64,000 bases of DNA, from assembly GCA_036172665.1 (NCBI GenBank), contig CM069875.1, positions 19,189,806-19,253,805 on the forward strand, read 5' to 3'. Each line of letters begins with the position of its first letter. Positions within the stretch are counted from its first letter, which is position 1. Shown one piece after another: positions 9,976-21,286 of the stretch. The notes below the pieces were generated by a model. It was not told the origin of the DNA. It saw nothing but the letters and a program-made list of their open reading frames with translations, and did not search any database. Both the position numbers and the translations under genes were made by a program. Source of the DNA: Prosopocoilus inquinatus (lineage: Eukaryota; Arthropoda; Insecta; Coleoptera; Lucanidae).

Positions 9976-10693
9976 TAAAAATGTAATTCATTAAGTTTAC
10001 CGTCTTTAATGTTAGGCAATGATAATTTTCCCAATCTAGGAAAATCCATTTCTTCAATGGTAACCCAATCAGGACGGACAGTAACTGAAGCATCTCTTAT
10101 TTTAATTTGAGGCTGAATCAAAATATGTTTTATAAAAACTTTATGAAACACTCAATGTAAGAAATAAAACACACCCGTCCTTGTCCCCATTTCTTGATTT
10201 GTCCCTTCCGGTCTCTGTCTCTGCTCTTTAGGCCTTTACCAAGGGCTTGCATGCCACCAGTTTGCTGGCCTCCCCTTCCCCCACGACCACGCATATTACG
10301 CTGATTGGTCCTAAAACGACCACGTTGATATGGTGGTTTCTGAACACGAGTGGTATCAACAAGATGAAAAGTACTTTCATCTTCATCGTGGTAATAAGCA
10401 TACTGACTCCCAGAACCAAACTGTGATGCATATTTATCTGGGAAGTGCAAAACTTAATTCTTCTTTCTGTGAAGATAACTGTTGTACTTACTGGCGTATT
10501 TCTTATCTTGAAAAGCAGCCCCGGTCCAATCGCTTATCTTACCAAGACGATCTCCCTTACTGAATGGCTGATAGGGCATATCCTTAAACTGGTCGGGCAT
10601 TTCGCTAGGTCCCCAGCCCGTTGGGTTGTCCTGAATTATGGGGGCCGTGAAGTGAGGCACATCGCCTCCAATATGGCCGTCAGTCATTGTCAT
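7028..10693 (-). CDS. eIF3d: eukaryotic translation initiation factor 3 subunit D
   Basis: Seven coding exons on the minus strand with GT-AG introns: 10693-10492, 10437-10175, 10112-10001, 9557-9448, 9390-9252, 9193-9033 and 7726-7028. They total 1686 nt, i.e. 561 codons plus stop, the normal length for this protein (about 550-565). Reading frame is kept across all six junctions. Recognised blocks: N-terminal DNPTGWGP and [19 protein letters not shown], the [19 protein letters not shown] segment, an Arg/Gly-rich stretch, [40 protein letters not shown], and the C-terminal [18 protein letters not shown] followed by an acidic tail. eIF3d is a cytoplasmic eIF3 subunit that contacts mRNA and has cap-binding activity on some transcripts. 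I chose the ATG at 10693 as the first in-frame start; a second Met lies two codons on. Intron 3 carries a hammerhead palindrome. Confidence 0.96.
7727..9032. other. intron 6 of eIF3d
   Basis: This 1.3-kb intron is bounded by a GTAAGA donor and a TTCATAG acceptor on the minus strand. It is AT-rich, and I recognise no element in it. Confidence 0.8.
9701..9740 (-). ncRNA. hammerhead ribozyme motif, PLE type, left arm
   Basis: Minus strand: GAC before core CTGATGA, stem II TGGCAAG/CTTGCC, then GAAAC. Stem III can be the 2-bp palindrome ACGT with cleavage after GTT, which lets the following GTC pair with GAC as stem I. Stem I is short (3 bp). All core bases are present. Confidence 0.75.
9836..9875 (+). 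ncRNA. hammerhead ribozyme motif, PLE type, right arm
   Basis: Plus-strand mirror copy: GAC, CTGATGA, TGGCAAG/CTTGCC, GAAACGTT, GTC. It is identical in core and stems to the left-arm motif. Confidence 0.75.
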
Positions 10694-11882
10694 CTGGCAC
10701 AGAAATTGCCGAAAATGCAACACAAAATCTGCAAAACTAACGATATACTAACACGAAACCACGGAATCTGGCTAGACCGGATGTACGCAAAACGTCAAAT
10801 CAGGAACCCGATCAGGAAAAGAAAGAGCAAGCACACCCTGAGCAGGGTCGCCAACATTTTCATAGCATAAACCGCAAATTATCCTAACTTTACCGAGAAA
10901 ACCCGCCAAATTTAAGTACTTATCGTATATACAAATTGAAACTAAAACATATTACAAGTTTTTAGAAACTAAACATATTTAAATGATCTTGTTATTTAAA
11001 GGGGTCATTCACGATACACGATAAGCCTCTGCAACCGTTTGCAATTTGCAAATTCAGGAAACTTAAATTCATTAAATTCTCAGCCAAATGAAAGCATTAT
11101 TAGTGTAACCATGGGAACAAGTAAACATCGATGAGGTAATTTTTCAAAAAGATTTGCAAAGTGTCGTTATAGGTTTGTAAATTGCACCTGATCACAGAGG
11201 TTTATGTCTGTTGCCACAGTTAATTTTTATTTGTTTCATATTCTCTGTTGCCATAAAAAATTTTTGTTGCAAATGGTCAAAAAGCGATCTATTCTGTTGC
11301 CATAGTTTTAAACGTAATTATAATTCCCCTCAGGTCGCTGGGATTGCACAGTATTTACAATAATCTGTAATTCTTGGCATATTAGTTACCACGGTTACCT
11401 TTTATTGATTTTTATAAGTTTGAAATCGGTTGTCAGAATCCAAAGTCTTAATTCGATTTTTTCTTTAATTAAACGTTTATATTTCGTTTGCGACCATTCC
11501 AGGCGAACGAGGATAATTTGTGATAAAAATAAGGTAAAAACGAATGATGAGCAAAAAGTGCAAAATGTTTCGGCTACCACGGCCGCACGACCTTATTAGG
11601 CTCGAAAAACGATCCGAGCAAACGTGGTCGTAATTTATAGAGAGAAAATCACAAATTGTCCGTTTATTCTTCTGGATTAGCCCTAAACTAGTATCTGGGC
11701 AAGAATGCAACTCAATGTATTAGATTGTTTAATTTCCTGTACAAAATTTAAACTGTTAACTGAAATATTTTTAAATTACGCGGCTTTTTTTATTTTAATT
11801 CCCCCATGCCGCATGAGGCGCGCATTTTGTTGCTCCACATATTCAACGTTGGCTTTTGCACCTGATCTTGACGTCCTGCAAC
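10694..11882. other. 5' flank of eIF3d and intergenic
   Basis: The left part should contain the 5' UTR and promoter of eIF3d, but no clear TATA box or initiator was recognised. No other gene is seen up to the retrozyme B duplication. Confidence 0.4.
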
Positions 11883-12083
11883 GATATTTACATGAACCGA
11901 TAAAATAGCGACATCTTACGATAGCTTTTTGACCTGACATTGCAGTAGGATAGACAAATTGAAGCGGGATTTGCTCCTAATAAGTCTCCCATGCAAGGTG
12001 GCCATGCTTGCTGTCAAAGCATAATGAAAGAATTAGAAAATTTTTATTCAAATCGTTTTTGATTGCAGTGAAAACTTCGAGCA

Positions 12084-12132
12084 GGCTCTGTACAACTGTT
12101 TCAGCACTGCTTGGGGCTTCTTCAGCAGAGAC
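12084..12132 (-). ncRNA. hammerhead motif, retrozyme B, degenerate
   Basis: The core CTGAAGA and stem I strand GTCTCTG remain. Stem II is weakened (AGCAC side), stem III reads ACAGTTGT, and the 5' stem I strand has a mismatch (CAGAGCC). It is probably weak or inactive. Confidence 0.6.
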
Positions 12133-12278
12133 GTAGCTTCAATTTGTTTATCCTACTGCAATGTCAGGTCAAAAAGCGATCGTAAGATGTCGCTATTTTA
12201 TCTGTTCATCACTCTTACATCGCAATTGCGAATAAATTGGGCAAGTCGTTTTTGTTTGCGTTGGGAATGTCGAGCTAC

Positions 12279-12327
12279 GTCTCTGCTGAAGAAGCCCCAA
12301 GCAGGGCTGAAACAGCTGTACAGAGGC
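12279..12327 (+). ncRNA. hammerhead ribozyme motif, retrozyme B
   Basis: GTCTCTG, CTGAAGA, AGCCC/GGGCT, GAAA, ACAGCTGT, then GTA as cleavage site instead of GTC, and CAGAGGC. GTA still satisfies the NUH rule. Confidence 0.8.
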
Positions 12328-12390
12328 TGCTCCAGGTTTTCACTGCAATCAAAAACGATTTGCACAAAAATTTTCTAGATATTTACATGA

Positions 12391-12857
12391 TATAGAAATA
12401 GGTCATATTCTATTTAATTTTATTTAAAAAGTATTTTCATATAATAATTAAAACTATAGTAAATCTGGTAAGTGTTAATTTGCGTGAAAATTTTTATACA
12501 CACAAAAATATTTTTTAAGAGAAAATAGTAAAAGGTTTGATTGAAAACGATGTGACAAGAAGAACAAGACTTTCGAAACCTTTTAACGTCGGTACTCCAT
12601 TATATTTACCTCTTCCCCTTCAGTCTGATATGCAAAAACTGCGCAAAAACTGTTTTGGCCATGTAGTTACTACGACAATGTCACTGCATTGCAAAGGATT
12701 TTCAATTTGCATCGTCGGTAACGACTTGCAAGTCCTTTTCGTGAATGACCTCCTAAGTAATCTTATGATACGAATAGTAATGAAGCCCTTGCAATATCAT
12801 GAATGCTATAAAATTTGAGCATGAAAATCAAAGCCACGCGACCGTTACTTAGTAAAT
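12391..12857. other. non-coding spacer between retrozymes B and C
   Basis: An ORF at 12537-12818 on the plus strand shows no recognisable protein features. I see no gene here. Confidence 0.4.
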
Positions 12858-12867
12858 ATTATTTTTT

Positions 12868-13082
12868 AAAAAATTTTGTTGCAAATCGTTTTTTATTGCA
12901 GTGAAAACCTCGAGCAGCCTCTGTACAGCTGTTTCAGCCCTGCTTGGGGCTTCGTCAGCAGAGACGTAGCTCGACATTCCCACTACAAACAAAAACGACT
13001 TGTCCAATTTATTCGCAAATGCGATGTAAGAGTGATGAACAGGTCAAAAAGCGATCGTAAGATGTCGCTGTTTTATCTGTTC
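12868..13082. mobile_element. retrozyme-like hammerhead repeat, locus C
   Basis: One minus-oriented partial unit with a hammerhead motif switches orientation at about 13041 (short shared sequence CAG/GTCA) and ends in plus orientation with ...CGCTGTTTTATCTGTTC. A 10-bp direct repeat, ATTATTTTTT, flanks it (12858-12867 and 13083-13092); being T-rich, it is weaker evidence than at the other loci. It is the shortest of the four loci, with the same termini. Confidence 0.75.
12917..12965 (-). ncRNA. hammerhead ribozyme motif, retrozyme C
   Basis: Minus strand: GTCTCTG, core CTGACGA (variable position is C), AGCCC/GGGCT-type stem II with one change at its base, GAAA, ACAGCTGT, cleavage site GTA, CAGAGGC. 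All invariant core bases are kept. Confidence 0.75.
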
Positions 13083-13092
13083 ATTATTTTTT

Positions 13093-15579
13093 GCCATTGA
13101 CCACACTGAGCAATTTTTTTTAGTAAAAATTTCATAACGATTACTTTTTGAGCAATGACATATATCTTCATAGATGAATTTATTTTATATTAGTGTAAAA
13201 TGTGATGCCTGTACCGATGCATAGTAAGTGGCATTTGTTTTCACGTCGACTGCGAAATCCGCCCAAAATGCGGTTACCGCAATTTTATATTTATTCCCGC
13301 AAAAGTAAGATTTAATACCCCCAAATTGGTAACCCTAGCGCTAGTAATATTCTTTCTCTCTCATGTAAGTGTATTTGTGAATTTTGCTTCTCATTTTAAA
13401 CTACAAGTGCTTCTCTGATACAGTTTCTGCACGCGTCCCAGACGCGACAGAAATGTCATACTGTCACGCGCCAATTTTGAATTCTTTAAATAATGGACGT
13501 GTTCGTTGTGCTTAAGAATGTTATCACTGGATTACTAACCGTTCAAACAAAAATTAACGAAGTTATATTGATTTAGCTAAATAATGTTAAAATAGAATAA
13601 AATACGTTGTTTTACAGTAAAGCGATGAGTAGATACTTCTTTTTGACTAGTATTGTAATGTGATTTGTCGTCTGTAGTCAATTTATGAAAGAGGCCTTTA
13701 AAGGCCACTTTTTCACTGTGGAAAAGTCTTTCCCACCTGTCTGGGGAGCGTAATGCCTGTGACCCCGTGAGGCACAAAACTCGGAACTCCTTGGAGCTGC
13801 TCTGAATACTTAGCAAATAGAACACGAAATTTTATGCTCAAGATAACACATTTGATTTACAAGTCAGTTTAATCAATTAAACTTGATATTTAAATATTTT
13901 CCGCAAACAAATGATTAGCAAAAGTATTCAAAGTACTCATTTGTGCGCCGATAAAGTTTGGCATAATTTCGAAGATTAAGAAAATTATCACTGGAGCTTC
14001 ACGCCTCTAATCAAAAGCTGGTCCTCTAGGGAAAAGTGGAAGGAACTCATTGAGACTTGACAGCCCGGTCGCTTTTTGAAATGGAACAGACTCTTGTGTC
14101 CCAGAGCTGCACCTAAAGGCAAATGGAAAGCAGAAAGTACATACAGGGCTGGGTTGATCAATCCACGATCGATCCACCGATACATATTTTCAGCTGTATA
14201 AATGAATAATTAATATTTTTGCAAATGACTAGTCTTAAAAAAATGTCATAATTTTCGTTTTAAACCTCTGTCCAATATTTCTAAACATATTGATACAAAT
14301 CGGCCCGATATAATCATCGGTAACCCAAATTCGATACGTATCGATGAAATTTGATATACAATTTCCCGTATCGCCCACCTCTAATTATAACTAATTCAAA
14401 CAGGGCGTCCGTCGTTGGTTATGAAGATCTCCCAGGTTGAGTGGCCTATTAAAAGTTCTCGTGGAAAGGAACATACAAATATTCTGAAAATTAACGCGCT
14501 GCCCTAGGAGGAAGTGATCGTTCAGACTAAAATATTTTCATTTTTATATCACTTCCGGTTATACCGGAAGTTGCCATTAACTTTCTTATTTTAAGTACAA
14601 TTACAATTTCCATCGGACAAGAACCAATTTTAATTTCTTATTTTAAACGGAATGCTATACTTTTTATTGCCAATTTCGATTCTACACATTATTCCACGTA
14701 AAAATTATTGAGGCTTCCCTATACTTAAATGTAACGGTTTTTGAGAGATCTTCGAATTTCTGAAAAAAAAATTATTTCGGTGGCCTTTTATTTAAGAGAA
14801 TGTGTATCAAATTTCAATATTCAAGTTGCCTATTGTTTAAAAGAATAATGTTCACCCTTTCAGATCATATTCTAATCATCCTTGAAAAATTCACATGTTG
14901 GTCAAAATATGGCGTCAATTTTTTAAATGGAACACCCCGTATATTTTTATATCATGAGATGCAGAATCAAATTTTACATTGATTAGTACATATTAGCATT
15001 CCCTATTCCTTATTCCATTAGTTGTTTGTTATCAATTATTGTTTCTTATAATGGCATAAATTGGTAAAATTATGGTAATTTTTTGCAATAAATGTTGACA
15101 AAACAAAAATATTTATTGAATTACAAGATTTATTAACAGATATGCACAAATGAAAAACAAAGGAATTGACAAAATTAACACAAATTAAATAAAACGGAAC
15201 CTTAATGTTTAATCGTCAAGGACTACGACACGATGGTATTTTTTATGCAAAATTTCTACAAAGTGAAAGATATAGGTTACCATTATTAATATTTATTAGT
15301 TGATTTGACTCTTGTCTTAATTATTTGCAAATTTTATACAGTATATTTACGACCGTGTCATACGGACTCTAGAATAATAAATAGAACTATTTAATTATTT
15401 TTACCACTTTACCAACTATAAGTTTTGCTTTTGCTTTTTTTAACAAAAACGTTAGCCTGATAGAGAAAATTGTTTTTAAAGTAGGTATAGTTATTTTCTT
15501 AAGACCCTTGTTTATGAAAATAGTAAGTATAAGGATATGTATTTACCTATAGCTTTATTTCAAGATGTAGGACAAAATA
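13093..15579. other. intergenic, little recognised
   Basis: No gene could be supported. A short perfect inverted repeat, ACTTCCGGT and ACCGGAAGT, lies near 14552-14572. GGAACACCCCGTATA near 14930 is reminiscent of fragments common in insect genomic repeats, but I cannot assign it to an element. Confidence 0.35.
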
Positions 15580-15583
15580 ATAT

Positions 15584-15800
15584 TGTTAGCGCTTAATTTG
15601 AATTTGAAAGTGGCGCGCTCAGGAAGCAACGTTGCTGCTGCCTGTCCGTATCGACGGCGAGGGAGGGAAGCACACACACGGTCACTCTCGCTCGCACGAT
15701 CGTCGGCCTGGGAATCACAGCCGCTTCTTTGTTGTTAATTTTGTATTAATAAACTGTTCCGTTTGTGTTTAATTCGGCTCAAATTTTTCTTAAGCTAAAA
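15584..15800 (+). repeat. 5' LTR of gypsy element A
   Basis: 217 bp, matching 30601-30817 with no difference noticed. It contains a GC-rich centre and a TATTAATAAACTG stretch that could supply the polyadenylation signal (AATAAA). Confidence 0.88.
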
Positions 15801-15899
15801 GCAGCGGCGGGATCGTGTTCGCGTTCTCTGATAAAGCTTTTGGGGCCATCTTTGGACATTCATTTGTGTGTTTGTGCTGTGCTGTTTTTGACCCCGGAA

Positions 15900-16289
15900 A
15901 TGGAAGATTTATTAGCAGAAATACTGAAGACATTCAGAAGCAGCCGGATGACACCTGATCAGATTGACCTTCCCGTTTTTCACCCTGATTCTGACGATGG
16001 GAAGACTTGGATCGGTCAAATACGTGAGTTGAAAAAAGAGTTTGCCTGGAGTGATCTTTAAGTGCTGGTAAGAGTTGGCCGTTTCTTGACGGGCGAGACA
16101 AAACTTTGGTTTGATAATTGATTTCCAATAACTCGCGATTGGGCCACTTATGTGAATGATTTTTTAGAAGCTTTTCCCGCAAAAAAAAAGATTCTCGGTC
16201 GCCTCATGAGCGAAGCATGTGCTTGTAAAAGCGCCGACTTTAATACATGCAGTGCGTATGTGCATAAAAAGGTTGCACTGTTAAAAAAA
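15900..16289 (+). pseudogene. gag fragment 1 of gypsy element A
   Basis: The ATG at 15900 opens MEDLLAEILKTF, then a typical retrotransposon Gag stretch (FHPDSDDGKTWIGQIRELKK). A stop follows FAWSDL at about 16061. A shifted frame continues with LWFDN and YVNDFLEAF until LTR element B interrupts it at 16294. Gag proteins form the cytoplasmic particle. This one is broken by a frameshift and by the insertion. Confidence 0.8.
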
Positions 16290-16293
16290 CCTG

Positions 16294-17443
16294 TGTTGGC
16301 TAGTTTTTTTTTTGTTTAAATATTATCGGCAAACAATATTATCTGAGGACGGAGTTACAATAAACATTCACTCACCATTGGTTAGGTCTCTCATTCCTAA
16401 TGTTCTTTCTTTCTTTCTCGCTTCCCTGACCGCAACAGTCGCTGAAGGTAAACGTCTTAGCCTCGGGGCATCGCATTCCAATTCGATAAGGACCATGCAA
16501 ATTATAAGTAACCCTTTACGAATATCTATTCAATCAAATGGAACAGTCCACTCACCGGGGCCGCTTTCCCGGCCCCACCTGCTCCAGCGGCGAATCTAGA
16601 AGCTGTAGTTGCCTCAGGATGATATTGGACACTGGGGAAGTCATCCTCGCACGTTGACTTCTTATCTTCGCATGCATTAACCCTCATATTCACCTGTCGA
16701 TACAAAACCCACCCTTCCCGATGGATATTAGCATACCTTGCCTCCCGAGCATACGTTCTCAGGATCAGTTGATGCACCGACTGCGTGAGTGTCAAGCACC
16801 ACTCCGTACCAGTCCAATAACATCATCATGTCAGATCTTTCTGGATAGCTCAATGCCATCACCTGGTCAGGAATGCAATCAACCGAATTCCCACTCACAA
16901 AGAATGCAGAATACGGCTAATAGCTTTGCCGGTACCGTGCTCTTCATCGGCGCTGCTTGCACGCCGCGGCAAGAGCCCCGATACCGTATGCTGGTGCACG
17001 GTAGCATTCTCTGGCAACACCCCGGATCGCGTCCCGGACAATATTCTGCTACCAGAATACCTCCGCCTAACTCATGACTCATGACCCTCAAACCGTATTG
17101 CCAATAGTGAGAATGTACCGCCCTAACACTTCTGCCAGAACATACCATCACAGGTCGTATTCTACAGACACCCTATGAACTAGATCATGCCCGGCAACAC
17201 ACCGCGGCCACTCCGTATATCACCAGGCCCAACCGTGGCCCCGATTACCGACACGTTTCGCCTTCCGCGAAGCCCTTGGGAGACTGTCGCCTCTGCCGTT
17301 TCTTTTCAGCCAAGACTAAACACACGCCCCCATATCATATTACCAAACTAATAACGTAAACAAATATGCAAGTGCTTCAGAGATACCTCGAGAATGCATA
17401 AACTTTCTTAAATTCTAAACTTGTAAAATAAATAACTACAACA
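16294..17443 (-). repeat. LTR of element B, left copy (3' LTR)
   Basis: 1150 bp, TG...CA bounded, with about seven substitutions and one T-run length difference from the right copy by eye. Several short ORFs on both strands occur in both copies only because the LTRs are alike. Confidence 0.85.
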
Positions 17444-19749
17444 TTCGGCCAACCTGCAATTATTCTCGCCCCCGAGAATGTGGTACAATATGAAACTTTC
17501 AGAAAATTTATATTCTAAAATATCAGAAGAAAATTAGTATGTATACGAAATGTATTCAATTCGTTCATAATCACTATCACAAATACCATTATAATGTGCA
17601 GTTGTCAAATTTTATAGGGGAGACATTACTTAGAGGCAGGACTGTACACTATCACTTAAAAGCAAGACTGTACACTATCACTGTACCCTCACTTCAACAG
17701 CCGGTTTCAGGTAAGGTTTGTGCTGAAATCGCTCCATACGGTCTATAGCGATAGGTATATTGGTTTACACAACGGTCGTTGGGTAATAAATATTTCTTTG
17801 ACAAGCATCGGTCCGTCATATTTGAGTAGAAATGTGTATCTGGAATCTAATTCGGCTTCCTAAACATACTTAAATCATGTGGCTCATTTTAGAAGTTCCT
17901 CCTTTTTTTTATCAAATCACTTTGTTTTGTGTATTCTAATGTTCTCACCCATTCCATCACAAGTGGTTGTCAAGTCGTTCACCGCCCCTTGTATTTAAAC
18001 TTCTACAAGCAGTGCCTCATCGTTAAGGGATTCTGATTTACAACCCGTTATACTTTTGTTTAGTGTTATTTATCAAAGATGCAATTTAGTTTATTGAATA
18101 TGTTGGTCCCACAAATTTATATCTTTCGTCGTGTCGTGCATAAAGCTTCAAAAAAAGGTCCACTTGAATCTCTCTGCCTGACGGTTATAAATGAGATTCC
18201 ACGCTCATCAATATAACTCGTTAGTGCAACATTCATAATATTATCTTTCTAAGAATTTAATTACATTTTTTTTTGAGTTGATCATAAACGCATATTTTGT
18301 CAATACGTTAATTGCAACAATTTAAGTAAACGTACCTGTCTCTTCTCAATTCTCTCAAATGTTCTAAGTTAACTTATGTTTAGCGCACGAAAATGTACCA
18401 CAACTTTTCAATCGGATTTAGGAAATTCGGTGACTTTTTATCACCTGATACTTTTGCGGAAGGGTACAGAATACAATAAGAAGTGTATGACAATATATTT
18501 CTTGATTCTGAGAATCGATAATTATTTTCTCTACAGAAAAGTGTTGGTTTTATCTTAAGTGTCCCGAACTATTTCGCGGCGCATCCCTTTCGGTACAATC
18601 CGTTTTCTACCTACCGTTATCTGGTATTCCGTACGCACCCATTCCTTAGCGCATATTTTTTAAATAGATGTTCCTGTCGCAATCGTTTGCCGCTGTTTCC
18701 AATTAATTGCCATCAATGTATTTCACGTAATTTTGAATATCTAAATTGGACGGACAAAATTCCATCGACATGTTCAATTTTATTAATTGTACAATCAGTT
18801 CGGCTCATTGTCAGATACTATCGTGTGATAGCTGTATTTTAGCTGTTTCTTTGTCGAAGATAATTTTAGCGCAACAGAGTCTGTAAACTTTTTCCAAATT
18901 GAATAAACTAACTTAATTTTTTTTTTTTTTTTTATTTTAACGGCCGTCATTGTTTCCCATTTACATGAATGATAGTGCAAATCTTGACGGTTAATTCCGC
19001 AACTAAATACAGATTCAAATCAAAATTTTGTTTGTAATAAAATTCCTGCAACACCGGCTTAATCGCTAACGAATTCTTTTTAAAATACGAAAAGAAGTTT
19101 CTTGTGCTGACCCTAATTAATTCCATTCATTGAATCTTTTTAATAATATTGATGGTCGCGCTACTAGTGTATAGTTTTCAACATATTATCGAACACAATA
19201 ACTCAAACTTAAAAATCGTTTCACCCGCCGCATGTTTTGAACGTCGGAAAATAAATTACACTTTTAATTTCGTCTTCACTAGATCGCACACTCTGTCCCG
19301 TCACTTCTCACCCTAAACAAACTCTGTCACTTCACACTTCTTACTGAGAAAACATATTCCTTAAGATTAGGAGTGAGTTCTTTGTTTCTCAACCCTTGCA
19401 AAATTACTTTCATTCTTTAAAATTGTTTTTGTTGTTCTTGATTAGCATTAAAGTATCATCTAAATACATATCGGCTATTCCATGACAAGGAGTTAATTTT
19501 ATTTATCCATTATTGAAACACATTCAGCGCATTATCTAAACTGAATGGGGTTTGGACTGACTCGTTACGTCCTTTCATAATAACAAATGTGACACAAGCC
19601 CTTCATTATTATTATTTTTTTTTGTCTCCTGGTATCATCAGCTTACCTTTGAGCTTTAAAAATATTTCCCATTACAATTATTAACTGACTTACAATCACT
19701 ATGCACGTCAAAATATGTAAAACACTGTTGTCAATTTAATATAGTATCT
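17444..19749. other. decayed interior of LTR element B
   Basis: No intact frame is present. On the minus strand near 17850-18030 short stretches such as NDEALLVEV and HDLSMFRKPN vaguely suggest an integrase C-terminal region, but stops are too dense to be sure. A long T-run lies near 18920. Confidence 0.35.
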
Positions 19750-20535
19750 TCTTTTACCTTTGTCGTTTCCGAGTTTGCCATTATTCATTTTGGCTATTCA
19801 ACACTTTTTCTTGAATACACTTTACTTACTTTACCTTCTGACCACACATTTGCGTCATGGCCTAACTTGCTACAAGAGAAACATTTATTTCTATTCGATC
19901 AACATTATTTTTGAATAACTTAAAAAGCAACATCCTGCGATCGCTTTTGACCCGTCATTACGATCAAAACGACTTGCAACATTTTTTTGACATTTTTTTC
20001 TTTGTGTCTTTTTGTTGCAATGCCTACATCGCAACCCGTAGTGTTTATTAACCTGAGCAGGGAATATCGAAATTTGTTAAGGCGTACTTGATATCCAGAA
20101 GCCACAACATTATCCGTATTGTCGCATGACTCTAGGAACATTAATAGCGCTTGTAGTATTCTCTAATAATTTGCTTTGTTTCTTTCGTTGATCATTGAAT
20201 TATTGCATGATGATAAATTGAGACTACCGGAAATGCATCTGTTAATTTCTGTTTACATTTTTCTCAATTAATTCAATGTCGACAGCGAGTTTTACCATTT
20301 TCTCAGAACTGTTTGTAGCTTATTCAATGCACGGTAACCAATTGTCCCATCACCCCAGTAAAACATTTTTTTAAGTCCGTCGATTACGTTAGACCAGTGA
20401 TTAATGTCATGTTCCCGAGTTTCTGAATCAAAATCAGTTAGAATAGGATTATTTGAGTGTATTCATCATTCCATTCAGTGCCCGTGGATCATTCATTGCG
20501 TGCTTTCTTTGCAGAAGACATTTTATAAGTTATTA
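19750..20535 (-). pseudogene. degenerate gag of LTR element B
   Basis: Minus-strand pieces read MSSAKKARNE, then in shifting frames INHWSNVIDGLKKMF and GYRALNKLQTVLRKW, a pattern of gypsy-type Gag (W...L.RI...Y.W.D...YYALNKL..A..W). Farther down comes a CCHC-like knuckle with the last Cys replaced (CFSCSKLGHDANVW). Stops interrupt every frame. Assignment to a specific clade is not possible. Confidence 0.6.
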
Positions 20536-21286
20536 GAATAAACGTCACAAAACACAAAACTAAAACAAAGTAAACACATAACGTTTTCTATAAAAACGAA
20601 AACATTCACCAAAATCCCACGCTGATTGATTCATAATTTAAAATCTGCATCTCACGATTACGAATTTACCACTGTAAATCAACTATTAGCTCAAAGTTTA
20701 CATTACTGTCATCTGCATTTACTTGGTACGATATCAAACAATTAAAGTAAACTGATTCTTAAGTGGGAAAAATTTCGCTGAACAGAACAAAGATTAACCC
20801 TTAAACTCGAGGTAATAATTTTAGGCAGGCAGGCTTTTTGTATATGTAAACAAAAGTGACTGAAATTGCTTATCAACTCATAATATTCAAACTGAGGCTT
20901 AAGTTATGCACCACAACATAAATCTGTAACACGAGCATCAAGCTTTTCGGCCCAAATATACAAATCCGGCATCGAGGGCTAATGACAATAAATCAACAAC
21001 TTGAGCCTTTTCAAGTGAGCATATCGCCCAACGGTTACAGTTCGTTTTAAGAAAAACCTAAACAAGGCGTCGCGTCAGCCTCCCGTGGTTTCACACACAA
21101 AAATTTCATAAATATAAGAATGAGTGTTTACTGTATTCAATGCCGAAGTTACAGCAATTGCGTTCAACTACGCAACGCCGGCACTATGTCCTCTGATCGT
21201 CTAATTGCATAATATACTTTAATTAATTATTATTCTCTAAGTCTGATTGTTGTCGTGACTTCCGTTCAGACCCCACACCTGACAGA

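Larger units (their letters stand above)
9573..9976. repeat. Penelope-type hammerhead palindrome with mirrored microsatellites, in eIF3d intron 3
   Basis: Two near-perfect inverted arms of about 145 bp (9640-9785 and 9790-9935) meet at a centre reading CTCGAGTCACAGTGACTCGAG-like sequence. Outside the arms the microsatellites are also mirrored: (TG)n then (TA)n on the left, (TA)n then (CA)n on the right. A non-palindromic stretch of about 30 bp (9610-9639) remains on the left only. Each arm holds a hammerhead motif. It resembles the terminal repeat (pLTR) of a Penelope-like element without any coding part. Confidence 0.82.
11896..12377. mobile_element. retrozyme-like hammerhead repeat, locus B
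   Basis: A minus-oriented partial unit (11896 to about 12135) is joined to a plus-oriented unit (about 12136-12377). A 13-bp direct repeat, GATATTTACATGA, flanks the block at 11883-11895 and 12378-12390. Both motif copies diverge from loci A and D, so this is an older copy. The termini are the same two seen at the other loci: the GATAAAATAGCGACATC end on the left and the GCACAAAAATTTTCT end on the right. Confidence 0.8.

Noticed and set aside
10445..10870. Plus-strand 141-codon ORF overlapping the eIF3d start
   Set aside because: It is antisense to exon 1 of eIF3d and has no recognisable features.
13577..14185. Two minus-strand ORFs of 65-82 codons
   Set aside because: No domain, no splice partners and no similarity that I recognise; likely chance ORFs.
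16526..17151. ORFs of 89-118 codons on both strands, repeated at 21518-22143
   Set aside because: They lie inside the two LTRs of element B and are similar only because the LTRs are. No domain is recognisable and both strands are equally open.
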